64,000 nucleotides of DNA from positions 751,133-815,132 of the forward strand of contig NZ_KB913017.1 in assembly GCF_000383975.1 (NCBI RefSeq), in the 5' to 3' direction. The DNA comes from Natronorubrum tibetense GA33 (GTDB taxonomy: Archaea; Halobacteriota; Halobacteria; Halobacteriales; Natrialbaceae). Made by a program: the position numbers and the translations under genes. Below, one piece after another: positions 44,377 to 52,706 of the stretch. Every line of letters starts with the position of its first letter. Within the stretch, counting starts at the first letter, position 1. The notes beneath the pieces were generated by a model. That model was not told the DNA's origin. It saw only the letters and a program-made list of their open reading frames with translations, and did not search any database.

Positions 44377-44598
44377 TCAGTCCTCTTCCCAGTAGAATAG
44401 TTCCTCTCTCTGGGCCCCGCATTCGGGGCATTCGGCCGGTAACTCGTCCTCAAGTTGACCCATCTCGCCGCATTCACCGCAGCGCCACATAACGTGCGCT
44501 CGGCTCTCTGGGTCCAGTGACTCGCCGATGGGAATTTCGGTCTCCTCCTTGTTGCGCAGTTCGCTAACGGTCGGCGACTGGTCGTTATCGGGACTCAT
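44377..44598 (-). CDS. Rubredoxin/rubrerythrin-like zinc-ribbon protein (DUF7130-like)
   Basis: 73 residues: acidic, with two CxxC pairs in WRCGECGEMGQ and ECPECGAQREEL. This rubredoxin-type knuckle binds zinc or iron. The start at 44598 was chosen because the upstream frame is basic and lacks haloarchaeal character; TTTGTTTTAAC on the minus strand lies about 30 bases before it. Function unknown; it stands beside cbiE on the opposite strand. Confidence 0.75.
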   Translation of the reverse strand: MSPDNDQSPTVSELRNKEETEIPIGESLDPESRAHVMWRCGECGEMGQLEDELPAECPECGAQREELFYWEED

Positions 44599-44725
44599 TA
44601 CGGTCGCCACTACGTCCTGTGGTATGTTAAAACAAACCAATGGCAGGCGGACTGATCTGTACTCGGGGCCGATACGTCGAGAAATGATCTCGCAGTAGTC
44701 AGGGGCGACGGCTGGGATCGATACT

Positions 44726-44797
44726 ACCAATTGAAACTATTTACACACTGATCGCACGACTACTGTGCGATCAGGTGTGCATTGACTTTCAATTGGT
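44726..44797. repeat. 72-bp nested inverted repeat
   Basis: ACCAATTGAAA (44726-44736) is perfectly inverted at 44787-44797, and inside it TGATCGCAC pairs with GTGCGATCA around GACTACT. The whole can form a long hairpin with internal loops. It overlaps the stop codon of the small minus-strand gene at 44789, which suggests a terminator; a transposon-derived MITE or operator is possible. Confidence 0.65.
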
Positions 44798-44965
44798 ACT
44801 ATACTCGTCGCTCTCGTATTCTCGCAACACCGTCGACACGGTGTTCGAGACTTCCTCGAGCGCGATGGCGTTCGTCTTCCGGAGGTCGCCATCCAGTGCC
44901 TTGCCGAGGTGACGAAGCGCCTCACGGAGGTGTCGTTCAGTCTCAGGGTCGGTATCGTCGGTCAT
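44789..44965 (-). CDS. Small helical protein, 58 residues
   Basis: ATG at 44965 to TGA at 44789. The protein is acidic and helical (MTDDTDPETERHLREALRHL, then ALEEVSNTVSTVLREYESDE) with clear amphipathic spacing, and GC-rich third positions support real coding. No family recognised. The stop lies inside the inverted repeat at 44726-44797. It is the gene upstream of the DUF7130-like one on the minus strand. Confidence 0.6.
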   Translation of the reverse strand: MTDDTDPETERHLREALRHLGKALDGDLRKTNAIALEEVSNTVSTVLREYESDEYSTN

Positions 44966-45039
44966 GGTGGGGGGAGGGCGTAACGGATTGCGTCGGTTAA
45001 GTTCGTCGCCGGGAGCCCCATTCGCGACTGGCCACGTAC

Positions 45040-45594
45040 TCAGTCGAGGGTGTCCCGAACCGCCGCTCGCCGCTCGGCGAACGTCGCGTCGCCGAGGACG
45101 GGCGTCGCTGACTCGCGGTCGACGGCTACCTCGTCCTCGAGTTCGATCCAGGCTCGACAGCCGCGATAGCTGCCGCGTTCCTCGATACGTTGTGGCGACT
45201 CGAGTTCGTGCACACGGAGCAACAGTACCCGCAGGTTGTCATCCGGATCGTACTTGTCGCGCAGTCCGTCAGGGGTGTAGACGTAGTGGCGAGCGAGCGC
45301 CTCGAGGGTGTCGCTCGAGACGGTGTACTCCTCGCGGACGTCAGCCACCGCTCGGATCGGCACGCCAGCGTCCGGCTTGGCACTGGCCCGGTGGTAGTAG
45401 TACTCGTACTGGGGCTGGTACCGGTCCGGCTCCTGGTGGGTGTAGGCCGGGTAGAGAGCGAACGCCTCGTTTATCGTTCCCGAATCGAGCGTGGGATGGC
45501 GAACGAGGACCGTTTGAGTGCCCTCGAGTAAGGCGTTGACCACGCCAGCGCGCTCTTTCAGTGCTGGAATCGCCGCCGCTTTGGCTTCGCTCAT
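45040..45594 (-). CDS. DUF1802 family protein
   Basis: 184 residues. Matches the DUF1802 pattern: VLEGTQTVLVRHP-like start, FALYPAYTHQEPDRYQPQYEYY, then a YVYTPDGLRDKYD block and a C-terminal acidic helix. Function of the family is not established; some members are near restriction or repair genes. It is divergent from cbiA, 105 bases away. Confidence 0.8.
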   Translation of the reverse strand: MSEAKAAAIPALKERAGVVNALLEGTQTVLVRHPTLDSGTINEAFALYPAYTHQEPDRYQPQYEYYYHRASAKPDAGVPIRAVADVREEYTVSSDTLEALARHYVYTPDGLRDKYDPDDNLRVLLLRVHELESPQRIEERGSYRGCRAWIELEDEVAVDRESATPVLGDATFAERRAAVRDTLD

Positions 45595-45699
45595 TGGTCT
45601 CGCTCGATCGAACGCGGACGAGTCCCAATTCGGTTTCGGTTACTCGAGATCGCCATGCCCACCGATGGATTCAAGTTCAGTTGTGCGAACGCAACTACA

Positions 45700-47010
45700 A
45701 TGATGAACGGATTCGTCCTCGGTGGCGTCAGTTCCGGCGTCGGGAAGACGGTCGCGACGCTGTCGATTATCCAGGCGCTCGAGGACGCGGGCTACTCGGT
45801 CCAGCCCGCCAAGGCGGGGCCGGACTTCATCGACCCTAGTCACCACGAGGCGATCGCGGGCCGCCCCTCCCGCACCCTCGATCTGTGGCTCTGTGGCGAG
45901 GACGGCCTCCGACGCAACTACCAGCGCGGCGAGGGCGATATCTGTGTCGTCGAAGGTGTGATGGGGCTCTACGACGGCGACGGCTCGAGCACCGCGATGG
46001 TCGCCGAAGCGCTCGACGTGCCCGTCGTGCTCGTCGTCGACGCGAAAGCGGGCATGGAGAGCGTCGCGGCGACGGCGCTCGGCTTCCAGCAGTACGCGGA
46101 GACGATCGGTCGCGATATCAAGGTCGCCGGGATCGTCGCCCAGCGTGCCCACGGCGGTCGCCACGAGCAGGGCATCCGCGACGCGCTCCCGGATGACCTC
46201 GAGTTCTTCGGTCGAATCCCGCCGAATCCCGACCTCGAGATCCCGGATCGACACCTCGGTCTCGAGATGGGCAAGGAAGCTGCGCTGCCGAGGGAGGCGC
46301 TACGGGAGGCTGCGGAGTCACTCGAGGCCGAGCGTCTGGCAGCAGTGGCGAGCGAACCGCCCGCACCCGACGAACCCGTCCGGGCCTGCGAACCGGTCGA
46401 TACGACGATTGCCGTCGCCGACGACGCCGCCTTCTGCTTTCGGTATCCCGCGACGCTCGAGCGATTCCGCGAGCGAGCCGAACTGGTCACGTTCTCGCCC
46501 GTCGCGGGCGATCCCGTTCCTGACTGCGACGGGGTCTATCTGCCCGGCGGCTACCCCGAACTCCACGCCGCGGAACTCGAGTCGACGGACACCCTCTCGG
46601 AACTCGGCCGGCGGGCCAGCGAGGGACTGCCGGTCCTCGGCGAGTGCGGCGGCCTGATGGCCATGAGCCAGTCGTTGACGACGGCCGAAGGCGACCGCCA
46701 CGAGATGGCCGGCATCCTCCCGGCGGATGTCACGATGCACGACCGCTACCAGGCGCTGGATCACGTCGAACTCGAGGCGACCGAGGGAACGTTGACTGCA
46801 AACGCCGGCGAGACGATTCGGGGCCACGAGTTCCACTACTCGAGCGCCGACGTCGACGGCGACGCCCGCTTCGCGTTCGAGACGGTTCGCGGGGACGGCA
46901 TCGACGGCGACCACGACGGGCTGACGGAGTACGAGTCACTGGGGACGTACGTCCACGTCCACGCCGAAAGCGGGGCGTTCGATCGGTTCCTCGAGGCGTT
47001 CGACGGGTAG
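45700..47010 (+). CDS. cbiA: Cobyrinate a,c-diamide synthase (CbiA)
   Basis: 436 residues. N-terminal dethiobiotin-synthase-like ATPase with GGVSSGVGKT (8-17) and KAGPDFIDPSHH, and a C-terminal glutamine amidotransferase domain with nucleophile cysteine in LGECGGLMAM and a late GHEFHYSS. It amidates the a and c side chains of cobyrinate using glutamine and ATP. Two ATG codons in tandem (45700, 45703) start the domain; the frame from 45655 adds a non-conserved leader. Confidence 0.92.
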   Translation: MMNGFVLGGVSSGVGKTVATLSIIQALEDAGYSVQPAKAGPDFIDPSHHEAIAGRPSRTLDLWLCGEDGLRRNYQRGEGDICVVEGVMGLYDGDGSSTAMVAEALDVPVVLVVDAKAGMESVAATALGFQQYAETIGRDIKVAGIVAQRAHGGRHEQGIRDALPDDLEFFGRIPPNPDLEIPDRHLGLEMGKEAALPREALREAAESLEAERLAAVASEPPAPDEPVRACEPVDTTIAVADDAAFCFRYPATLERFRERAELVTFSPVAGDPVPDCDGVYLPGGYPELHAAELESTDTLSELGRRASEGLPVLGECGGLMAMSQSLTTAEGDRHEMAGILPADVTMHDRYQALDHVELEATEGTLTANAGETIRGHEFHYSSADVDGDARFAFETVRGDGIDGDHDGLTEYESLGTYVHVHAESGAFDRFLEAFDG

Positions 47011-47106
47011 TTTGCTATCTATCCCGCGTCGATATCACGGTCGTTTCGCGGTTTCGTGACGGTGGAGCGACCCGGATTTATTACGGTCTAGCGACAAGAA
47101 ACCGGC

Positions 47107-48027
47107 ATGCCGGCTGCCACGCCGACGAGCGTTATTCTCCCCACTACCGGCTGGACCGAGGCGTGCTCGGAGATCGTCGAACAGCTTCGGCCGAGAGACG
47201 AGTTGCTCGTAGTTTGCGACGCCAAACTCGAGGCAGTCGCCAACCGTATCGAGAACTATCCGGACAACGCTAAACTGGTGATCGCGGGCGAACCCGAACG
47301 CTGTTCCGGCAAGGCCAACGCGATCGCCGCCGGCATGGACGCCGCCGAACACGATCGAATCGTCTGGACCGATGACGACTTCCACCACCCGCCGGAGTGG
47401 CTCGAGACCCTCCGTGCCGACTACGACCGGTACGGCCCGACGACGGAGCTCCCACTTTTCGTCGGCTGCGATCCGCTGGCCGTCCTACTCGAACCGGTAT
47501 TCGTGCTCAACGCCACGCTAGGGGTCCGTTTCACGGCGATTCCGTGGGCCGGCTCCGTCGTGTTCGAACGCCGCGACATCGACGAGGCAGCCTTTCTCGA
47601 CGACCTCCGGCGGACGGTGAGCGACGACGGTCTCCTCGCGGAATACGCGGACGTCACTGCCGTCAGGCGGACGCGTCGCGTCGATATCGGCGGGTCGATC
47701 CGCGAATCGCTCGAGAACGTCGCCAGATTCGTACAGATCGTCCGCCACTGTGTACCGTTTGGTACCGCGACGCAGGCAGTTGCCGGCGCACTGCTCACCG
47801 TCGGGTGTCTCCTGTTTCCACTCCCCGCACTGGTGCTGGCAACGCTCTCGATGGGAGCCGTCTACGCCGCGTTCGGTATTCGCCGGTGGACATTCGTCCT
47901 GACGTACGCGGTGTTGCTGGCGTCCATTCCCCTCCTGATCTACGGCCTCAGCCGTCGAACGTTCGTCTGGGGCGGTCGACGCTATCGCTGGCGTAGCAAA
48001 TTCGACGTGATGGTCGAGTCCGAGTGA
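47107..48027 (+). CDS. Family 2 glycosyltransferase with C-terminal membrane anchor
   Basis: 306 residues. GT-A signature: TSVILPTTGWTEACSEIVEQL, a GKANAIAAGMDAA loop and the nucleotide-sugar DDD motif in RIVWTDDDFHHPPEW. Two hydrophobic segments near the C-terminus (GALLTVGCLLFPLPALVLATL; FVLTYAVLLASIPLLIYGL) anchor it to the membrane. Substrate unknown; possibly ceramide-glucosyltransferase-like. No partner glycosylation genes are adjacent. Confidence 0.82.
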   Translation: MPAATPTSVILPTTGWTEACSEIVEQLRPRDELLVVCDAKLEAVANRIENYPDNAKLVIAGEPERCSGKANAIAAGMDAAEHDRIVWTDDDFHHPPEWLETLRADYDRYGPTTELPLFVGCDPLAVLLEPVFVLNATLGVRFTAIPWAGSVVFERRDIDEAAFLDDLRRTVSDDGLLAEYADVTAVRRTRRVDIGGSIRESLENVARFVQIVRHCVPFGTATQAVAGALLTVGCLLFPLPALVLATLSMGAVYAAFGIRRWTFVLTYAVLLASIPLLIYGLSRRTFVWGGRRYRWRSKFDVMVESE

Positions 48028-48129
48028 GGACGGCCGGCTACTAAGTACGAACTGACGCTCGGCGTGGCATTCATCGATTCTAACTAGTAGTCAAATAGTT
48101 AACACCAATGCCGATGTAGTCCCGACCGT

Positions 48130-48912
48130 ATGTCCGAATCAGTCCAGCGACTCGAGCCGCTAGAGCAGCGCCCGCTGTCCGACCGAACCTGCCTCGTCAC
48201 GGGCTCCTCGCGCGGTATCGGCCGCGATATCGCGTTCGAACTCGCCCGCTGCGGTGCCGACGTGGCGGTGAACTATCGGTCAGCGGAAGAGAAAGCCCGC
48301 GAAGTGACGGAGACCATCGAAGCGAACGACGAGACGGCCGTTCCCGTACAGGCTGATATCTCCGAGCCGGCGGAGGTCGAAGCGATGGCCGAGACGGTCC
48401 GCGACGAACTGGGCGGGATCGATGTGCTCGTCAACAACGCCGGGATCACCGTCGACCGAAAGTTCGAAGACATGACCCACGAGGACTGGCAGACGGTCAT
48501 CGACGTCAACCTAAACGGGACGTTCAACTGCACGAAAGCGTTCTTCGACGATATCAGACAGTCCGACAACGGCCGCCTCATCAATATCTCGAGCGTCGTC
48601 GGCCAACAGGGCAACTACGGGCAGGCGAACTACGCGACATCGAAGGGTGGCCTGTTCGCGTTCACCCGGACGCTGGCACTAGAACTCGCCGCGCACAACT
48701 CGACGGCGAACTGCGTCGCGCCCGGCTTTACGCAAACGGATATGCTCGAGAAGGTTCCTGAACGGGTTCAGGACAAGATTCGGGAGGATATCCCGCTGAA
48801 TCGCTTCGCCCAGACAGAGGATATCGTCGGCATGATTCGGTTCCTCACCAGCGACTACGCGGAGTACATGACGGGGCAGGTGATCGGCATCAACGGCGGG
48901 ATGGAGTGGTAG
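48130..48912 (+). CDS. phaB: Short-chain reductase, PhaB-like acetoacetyl-CoA reductase
   Basis: 260 residues. SDR fold with TGSSRGIGRDIA nucleotide site, NNAGIT, catalytic Ser in NISSVVGQQGNYGQ and YxxxK as YATSKGG. The block GNYGQANYATSKGGLFAFT is typical of PhaB/FabG. In haloarchaea it reduces acetoacetyl-CoA to (R)-3-hydroxybutyryl-CoA for PHA. A MaoC hydratase in the window supports this, but no PHA synthase is seen here. A TATA-like AATAGTTAAC lies about 35 bases before the start. Confidence 0.82.
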   Translation: MSESVQRLEPLEQRPLSDRTCLVTGSSRGIGRDIAFELARCGADVAVNYRSAEEKAREVTETIEANDETAVPVQADISEPAEVEAMAETVRDELGGIDVLVNNAGITVDRKFEDMTHEDWQTVIDVNLNGTFNCTKAFFDDIRQSDNGRLINISSVVGQQGNYGQANYATSKGGLFAFTRTLALELAAHNSTANCVAPGFTQTDMLEKVPERVQDKIREDIPLNRFAQTEDIVGMIRFLTSDYAEYMTGQVIGINGGMEW

Positions 48913-49067
48913 TGACGGGAGAGCCGTCTCGCTGTTTGTTGAACTGGTCGACAGATGTTCGCGCTCGAACGCACCGCCGAGGCGAGGTAGTCACAATAAA
49001 CGAACCTAAACCGGAATACTGTTTTTATCACGAACTTTCATTTCGAGGGACGTGATCTAGCAACCGT

Positions 49068-49994
49068 ATGCCAATCGAGTACAGTAACCGTGAGAAGTCG
49101 TACCAATTGTATCGAAAGGGGAAGCAGGAGGGGACCTGGGACCCGGACGACTACGACTTTGCGGCCGACAAGGACGACTGGGAGCAGTTTACCGACGCAG
49201 AGCAGAATCGGTTTTTGGCGTCGTGTGCGGGATTTTACGACGGCGAGGAGGACGTGACGCGGACGCTCGCACCTTATATGATGGCCCTCGACGCACTCGA
49301 CAACGAAGAGATGCCGTTCGACACCGTCCAGGAGGAGATCTACCTCGCCCAGCAGGTCTACGAGGAAGCCAAGCACACCGACCTGTTCAGTCGGTACTTC
49401 GAGGAAGTGTTCGGTACGCAAGATACCGAACCCTACCGCGAAGGCGGCTATCAGGAGCAGGGGTACAGTACGGACAATCTGTACGACACCGCCGACGAGT
49501 TGCTCGCCGCGATCAACGGCGGCGACCAGCAGGAACTGGTGTACACGCTCGGCGAGGCGTACCTAAACTACATGGGAATTATTGAGGCCCAACTCGCCCG
49601 CGGCGGCTACCTGAGTTTCGACCAGATGATCGAACTCAAGGCCGAAGAGATGGGGCGAGACGTTGTCCTCGAGTCGTTCCAGACGGCTATCGGGAAGGTC
49701 CGACAGGACGAAACCCGCCACATCGAGAACGGCCGTTGGGTGATGAAACAGCTCGCTGAGGCAGAACCCGACATCGTCCAGGACGTCTACGAGCCACGAA
49801 TCGAGGAGTACGTCGAGAACCGACTGCTTACCGATACCCAGATGGAAATGCCGTTCGAGGGCTACGACCAGAAACGAATTGGGAAACAAACGATGCAGTA
49901 CCTGCAGGACACCATCGACTACATCGGCGCCGACCGATTCGACGAGTACAGCGATATTCGGCAGACGGTACAGGCACAGCGCGCTGCAGAGTAA
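49068..49994 (+). CDS. R2-like ligand-binding oxidase (R2lox)
   Basis: 308 residues, ferritin-like. Metal ligands read as Glu61, Glu100, His103 (EEAKHTDLF), Glu173, Glu215 and His218 (DETRHIENG). The key R2lox features, a valine two residues after the first glutamate (Val63) and a tyrosine five before Glu173 (Tyr168), are present; in R2lox they form a Tyr-Val ether cross-link near a Mn/Fe centre. No radical-storing R2 tyrosine position could be assigned. Annotation as ribonucleotide reductase beta is therefore less likely. No NrdA is adjacent. Confidence 0.78.
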   Translation: MPIEYSNREKSYQLYRKGKQEGTWDPDDYDFAADKDDWEQFTDAEQNRFLASCAGFYDGEEDVTRTLAPYMMALDALDNEEMPFDTVQEEIYLAQQVYEEAKHTDLFSRYFEEVFGTQDTEPYREGGYQEQGYSTDNLYDTADELLAAINGGDQQELVYTLGEAYLNYMGIIEAQLARGGYLSFDQMIELKAEEMGRDVVLESFQTAIGKVRQDETRHIENGRWVMKQLAEAEPDIVQDVYEPRIEEYVENRLLTDTQMEMPFEGYDQKRIGKQTMQYLQDTIDYIGADRFDEYSDIRQTVQAQRAAE

Positions 49995-50107
49995 GCCCTC
50001 GGCTCGCGAATACGGCCCTTCGCTGTGAACGAACCCCCTTCGCTCCGGTAGCGATTGCTGTGTGTGACTCCTCGGTTGGTTCTATCGCTCCCAGCAGGAG
50101 CTATTGA

Positions 50108-50121
50108 CCAATTAGTATTGG
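50108..50121. promoter_or_regulatory. Short palindrome upstream of the cbiT operon
   Basis: CCAAT-TAGT-ATTGG is a perfect 5-bp inverted repeat, 85 bases before the cbiT start; a TATA-like AAAATTGTTTTAGG (about 50169-50180) is nearer. It may be an operator for the B12 operon. Confidence 0.35.
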
Positions 50122-50205
50122 ACTAGCACAAGAAAATGTTAGCAACCCTGGTTGGTCTACTCCAAACAAAATTGTTTTAGGCACGGACTCTGTTGCCACA
50201 GGGTG

Positions 50206-50826
50206 ATGCCACCCATCGCGCTTCCACACGATGCGAAGGCCGGACCGACCAAGCCGGAGGTCCGCGCCGTCGTCCACTCGAAGCTCGCACTCGAGGACGA
50301 CGACCACTTCGCGGAGGTTGGCTCCTGTACGGGAGCCATCACGATCGAAGCCGCACAGCGAGCCGGACGGGTGACCGCTCTCGAGCGGAAACCGGAACGA
50401 CTCGAGACGACCGAGAAGAATCTCGCGGCGAACGCGGAGTCGGTACGGGCCGACATCGAACTACGGAACGAGGAAGCGCCAGCGGGACTGCCAGACGACG
50501 CCGACGCGCTCTTTCTGGGCGGAAGCCGGAACTTCGAGGCCGTCCTCGACCACGCCGTCGAGACCCAAATCGACCGGATCGTGATGAACGTCTCGCGACT
50601 CGAGGTCGCGGGCAAGGCGACGGAAGCCTTCCGGGAGCGGGATATCTTAGCGGAGGTCGTTCAGTTTCAGGTGAGCCACGGCTACGAACTCGCCGGGGCG
50701 ACGAGTTTCAACTCGGACAACCCGGTCTACATGCTGGTCGGAAGCGCGACACCGGAGTCGGATGCAGACAGCGATGGCGAGAACGTCGCCGACGGCAGTG
50801 GCGGTACTCGGGGTGAGGGACAATGA
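50206..50826 (+). CDS. cbiT: Cobalt-precorrin-6B C15-methyltransferase/decarboxylase (CbiT)
   Basis: 206 residues. SAM-dependent methyltransferase with AEVGSCTGAITIEAAQRAG as SAM motif I, LERKPERLETTEKNL (motif II) and LFLGGSRNFE. An acidic Ser/Gly tail follows the domain. It methylates C-15 and decarboxylates the C-12 side chain. ATG at 50206 begins PPIALPHDAKAGPTKPEVRA, conserved in CbiT; a GTG three bases earlier is an alternative. Ends overlapping cbiL by four bases. Confidence 0.9.
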   Translation: MPPIALPHDAKAGPTKPEVRAVVHSKLALEDDDHFAEVGSCTGAITIEAAQRAGRVTALERKPERLETTEKNLAANAESVRADIELRNEEAPAGLPDDADALFLGGSRNFEAVLDHAVETQIDRIVMNVSRLEVAGKATEAFRERDILAEVVQFQVSHGYELAGATSFNSDNPVYMLVGSATPESDADSDGENVADGSGGTRGEGQ

Positions 50827-51641
50827 CGCTCTTCGGCGTCGGACTCGGTCCCGGCGAGGCCGACCTCGTGACCGTTCGCGGGAAGGAGGTTCTCGAGAAC
50901 GCGGACGTGGTCTACTCGCCCGGCCGCCTCTCCCGCTCCGTGGCGCTTGAGCACGTCGACGAGTCGAAGATCGGGGACCTCGATTTCCCGATGACAAAAG
51001 ACGAGGAGAAGCTTCGGTCGGCGTGGAAGGAAGCCGCCGCCGAAATCGCGCCGAATGCACGCGAGGGCGACGTTGCCTTCGTCACGCTGGGCGATCCGAA
51101 CGTCTACTCGACCTTCGGCCACCTGCGCCGGACGATCGACGCGTTTCATCCCGACGTGGAACTCGAGATCGTCCCCGGCGTGAGCGCCGTGACCGCGTTC
51201 GCGACCGCGATGGGCGTCGAGATCGAAGCCGGCGCGGGGCTCTCGCTGCGCGAGGCCGCGAACGGCCACAGCCCGACCGGCCCCGACCGGATGATCCTGT
51301 TTAAGGTCACCGACGCGCCGGCGACCCACGAGGGGCTCGTCGAAGCCGGCTACGAAGTGACCTACGGCCGCCGGCTGTTCATGGAACAGGGCGAGACGCT
51401 GGTGACGGAAGACCCCGCAGAGATCGACGAGCGCGACTACTACACGCTGGCGTACGCCGTGAAGGCGGACCTCGAGGTCGAGCAGGCGACGGCAGCGTTC
51501 CAGCAGGAGGGCGACGGAACTGAGGACGCCTCGAGCGAGGCGGACTCGTCCTCGAGCGGCGAGCCGGTTGCAGACGGTGGAGAAGTCGTGGTCGAAGAGA
51601 TGGCGGAAGGCTGTGCGCACGGCGACTGCGGAGGCCACTGA
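50823..51641 (+). CDS. cbiL: Cobalt-factor II C20-methyltransferase (CbiL)
   Basis: 272 residues, tetrapyrrole methylase fold: LFGVGLGPGEADLVTVRG, the SAM loop FVTLGDPNVYSTFGHL and IVPGVSAVTAFATAMG. After the domain comes an acidic/Ser-rich linker and the terminal CAHGDCGGH, which could bind a metal ion and is not part of the usual enzyme. The position after cbiT and before cbiF fits anaerobic-type corrin synthesis. Confidence 0.9.
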   Translation: MTLFGVGLGPGEADLVTVRGKEVLENADVVYSPGRLSRSVALEHVDESKIGDLDFPMTKDEEKLRSAWKEAAAEIAPNAREGDVAFVTLGDPNVYSTFGHLRRTIDAFHPDVELEIVPGVSAVTAFATAMGVEIEAGAGLSLREAANGHSPTGPDRMILFKVTDAPATHEGLVEAGYEVTYGRRLFMEQGETLVTEDPAEIDERDYYTLAYAVKADLEVEQATAAFQQEGDGTEDASSEADSSSSGEPVADGGEVVVEEMAEGCAHGDCGGH

Positions 51642-51643
51642 AC

Positions 51644-52570
51644 ATGACGGAGACAAATACGAACGACGATCCTGATGCAAGCGGCGGCGACCCACAGGAA
51701 GCGATCGACGCTCAGGGGGCACTTCGCCGCGAGGAACTGGACGACCGAATTTTCGACCACAACGCCGGCGACGAACAGGAAGGGATTCCCTTCGTCGGCG
51801 CTGGCCCCGGCAACCCGCGACTGCTGACCGTTGCGGGCAAGGAACTGCTCGAGGAGGCCGACCTCGTCGTTCACGCTGGCTCGCTGGTCAACAGCGAACT
51901 GCTCGAGGAGTACTGCGCCCACGCCGAGTTGGTTAATTCGGTTGGCAAAGACCTCGAGGAACTGATCCCGCTGATGCGGGACGCCTACGAGGACGGCGAG
52001 AACGTGGTGCGACTCCACAGCGGCGATCCGGCGATCTACGGGGCCGCACTCGAGCAGATGGACGCCTTGGAACACGAGGGCGTTCCGACGTACTTCGTTC
52101 CGGGCGTCACGTCGGCCTTCGCGGCCAGTGCGACCCTCAGAACGCAACTGACGCTCAACGAGGTCTCGAATCATGTCGCGTTCACTCGGCCGCAGGGCAA
52201 GACCCTGACCGAGGAGGAAGATCACATCTCCGAGTTCGTCGGCATGGGCGACGTGACGAGCTGTATCTACCTTGGCACCCACGCGGTTCGGGATACGATG
52301 GATCGGCTGCTCGAGGACGGCCACGACCCCGAGACGCCGGTCGGCGTGATCTACCACGCCTCCTGGCCGGACGAGGACGTCATCATCGGAACGGTCGGGA
52401 CGATTGCAGACAAGGTCGAGGAGGCCGGCTACCGCGCCTCCGCGATGGTCGTCATTGGCGACGCCGTGACGGGGGCCGGTTACGAGCGGTCGTTCCTCTA
52501 CGGTGACTGGGCGAATCGGGGATCGTCTTCATCGGAATCAACAGGCGAACCGGAGGCGAGCGATGACTGA
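51644..52570 (+). CDS. cbiF: Cobalt-precorrin-4 C11-methyltransferase (CbiF)
   Basis: 308 residues. The methylase core starts near residue 45 with PFVGAGPGNPRLLTVAGKELL; RLHSGDPAIYGAALEQM and VPGVTSAFAASATLRTQLTL follow. About 40 acidic residues precede the domain. It is spaced by two bases from cbiL and overlaps the mini ORF at 52563 by eight bases. A short acidic tail ends the protein. Confidence 0.9.
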   Translation: MTETNTNDDPDASGGDPQEAIDAQGALRREELDDRIFDHNAGDEQEGIPFVGAGPGNPRLLTVAGKELLEEADLVVHAGSLVNSELLEEYCAHAELVNSVGKDLEELIPLMRDAYEDGENVVRLHSGDPAIYGAALEQMDALEHEGVPTYFVPGVTSAFAASATLRTQLTLNEVSNHVAFTRPQGKTLTEEEDHISEFVGMGDVTSCIYLGTHAVRDTMDRLLEDGHDPETPVGVIYHASWPDEDVIIGTVGTIADKVEEAGYRASAMVVIGDAVTGAGYERSFLYGDWANRGSSSSESTGEPEASDD

Positions 52571-52706
52571 GATTCGCCGCTGCTACCGCGAACAAACCGA
52601 AAGCCCCTGGCGCGCCAGCCCCTTTCAGTCCCACCCGAGCGGTGGTCTGAACCGGTCGATAGGACGTGAACAGGACGATTTCGGTACGATGGAGGTTTCA
52701 CAATGA
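52563..52706 (+). CDS. 47-residue mini ORF bridging cbiF and cbiG
   Basis: ATG at 52563 overlaps the cbiF stop (ATGACTGA) and the TGA at 52704 overlaps the cbiG ATG (ATGA). The peptide starts MTEIRRCYREQTESPWRASP and continues basic and non-acidic, unlike haloarchaeal cytosolic proteins. It may be a small real protein or a relic that keeps translation coupled. The frame and overlaps mirror those at 42580. Confidence 0.4.
   Translation: MTEIRRCYREQTESPWRASPFQSHPSGGLNRSIGREQDDFGTMEVSQ

Noticed and set aside
50000-50205. Cobalamin riboswitch upstream of cbiT
   Set aside because: No B12-box-like conserved core was seen; only short palindromes and TATA-like elements are present.
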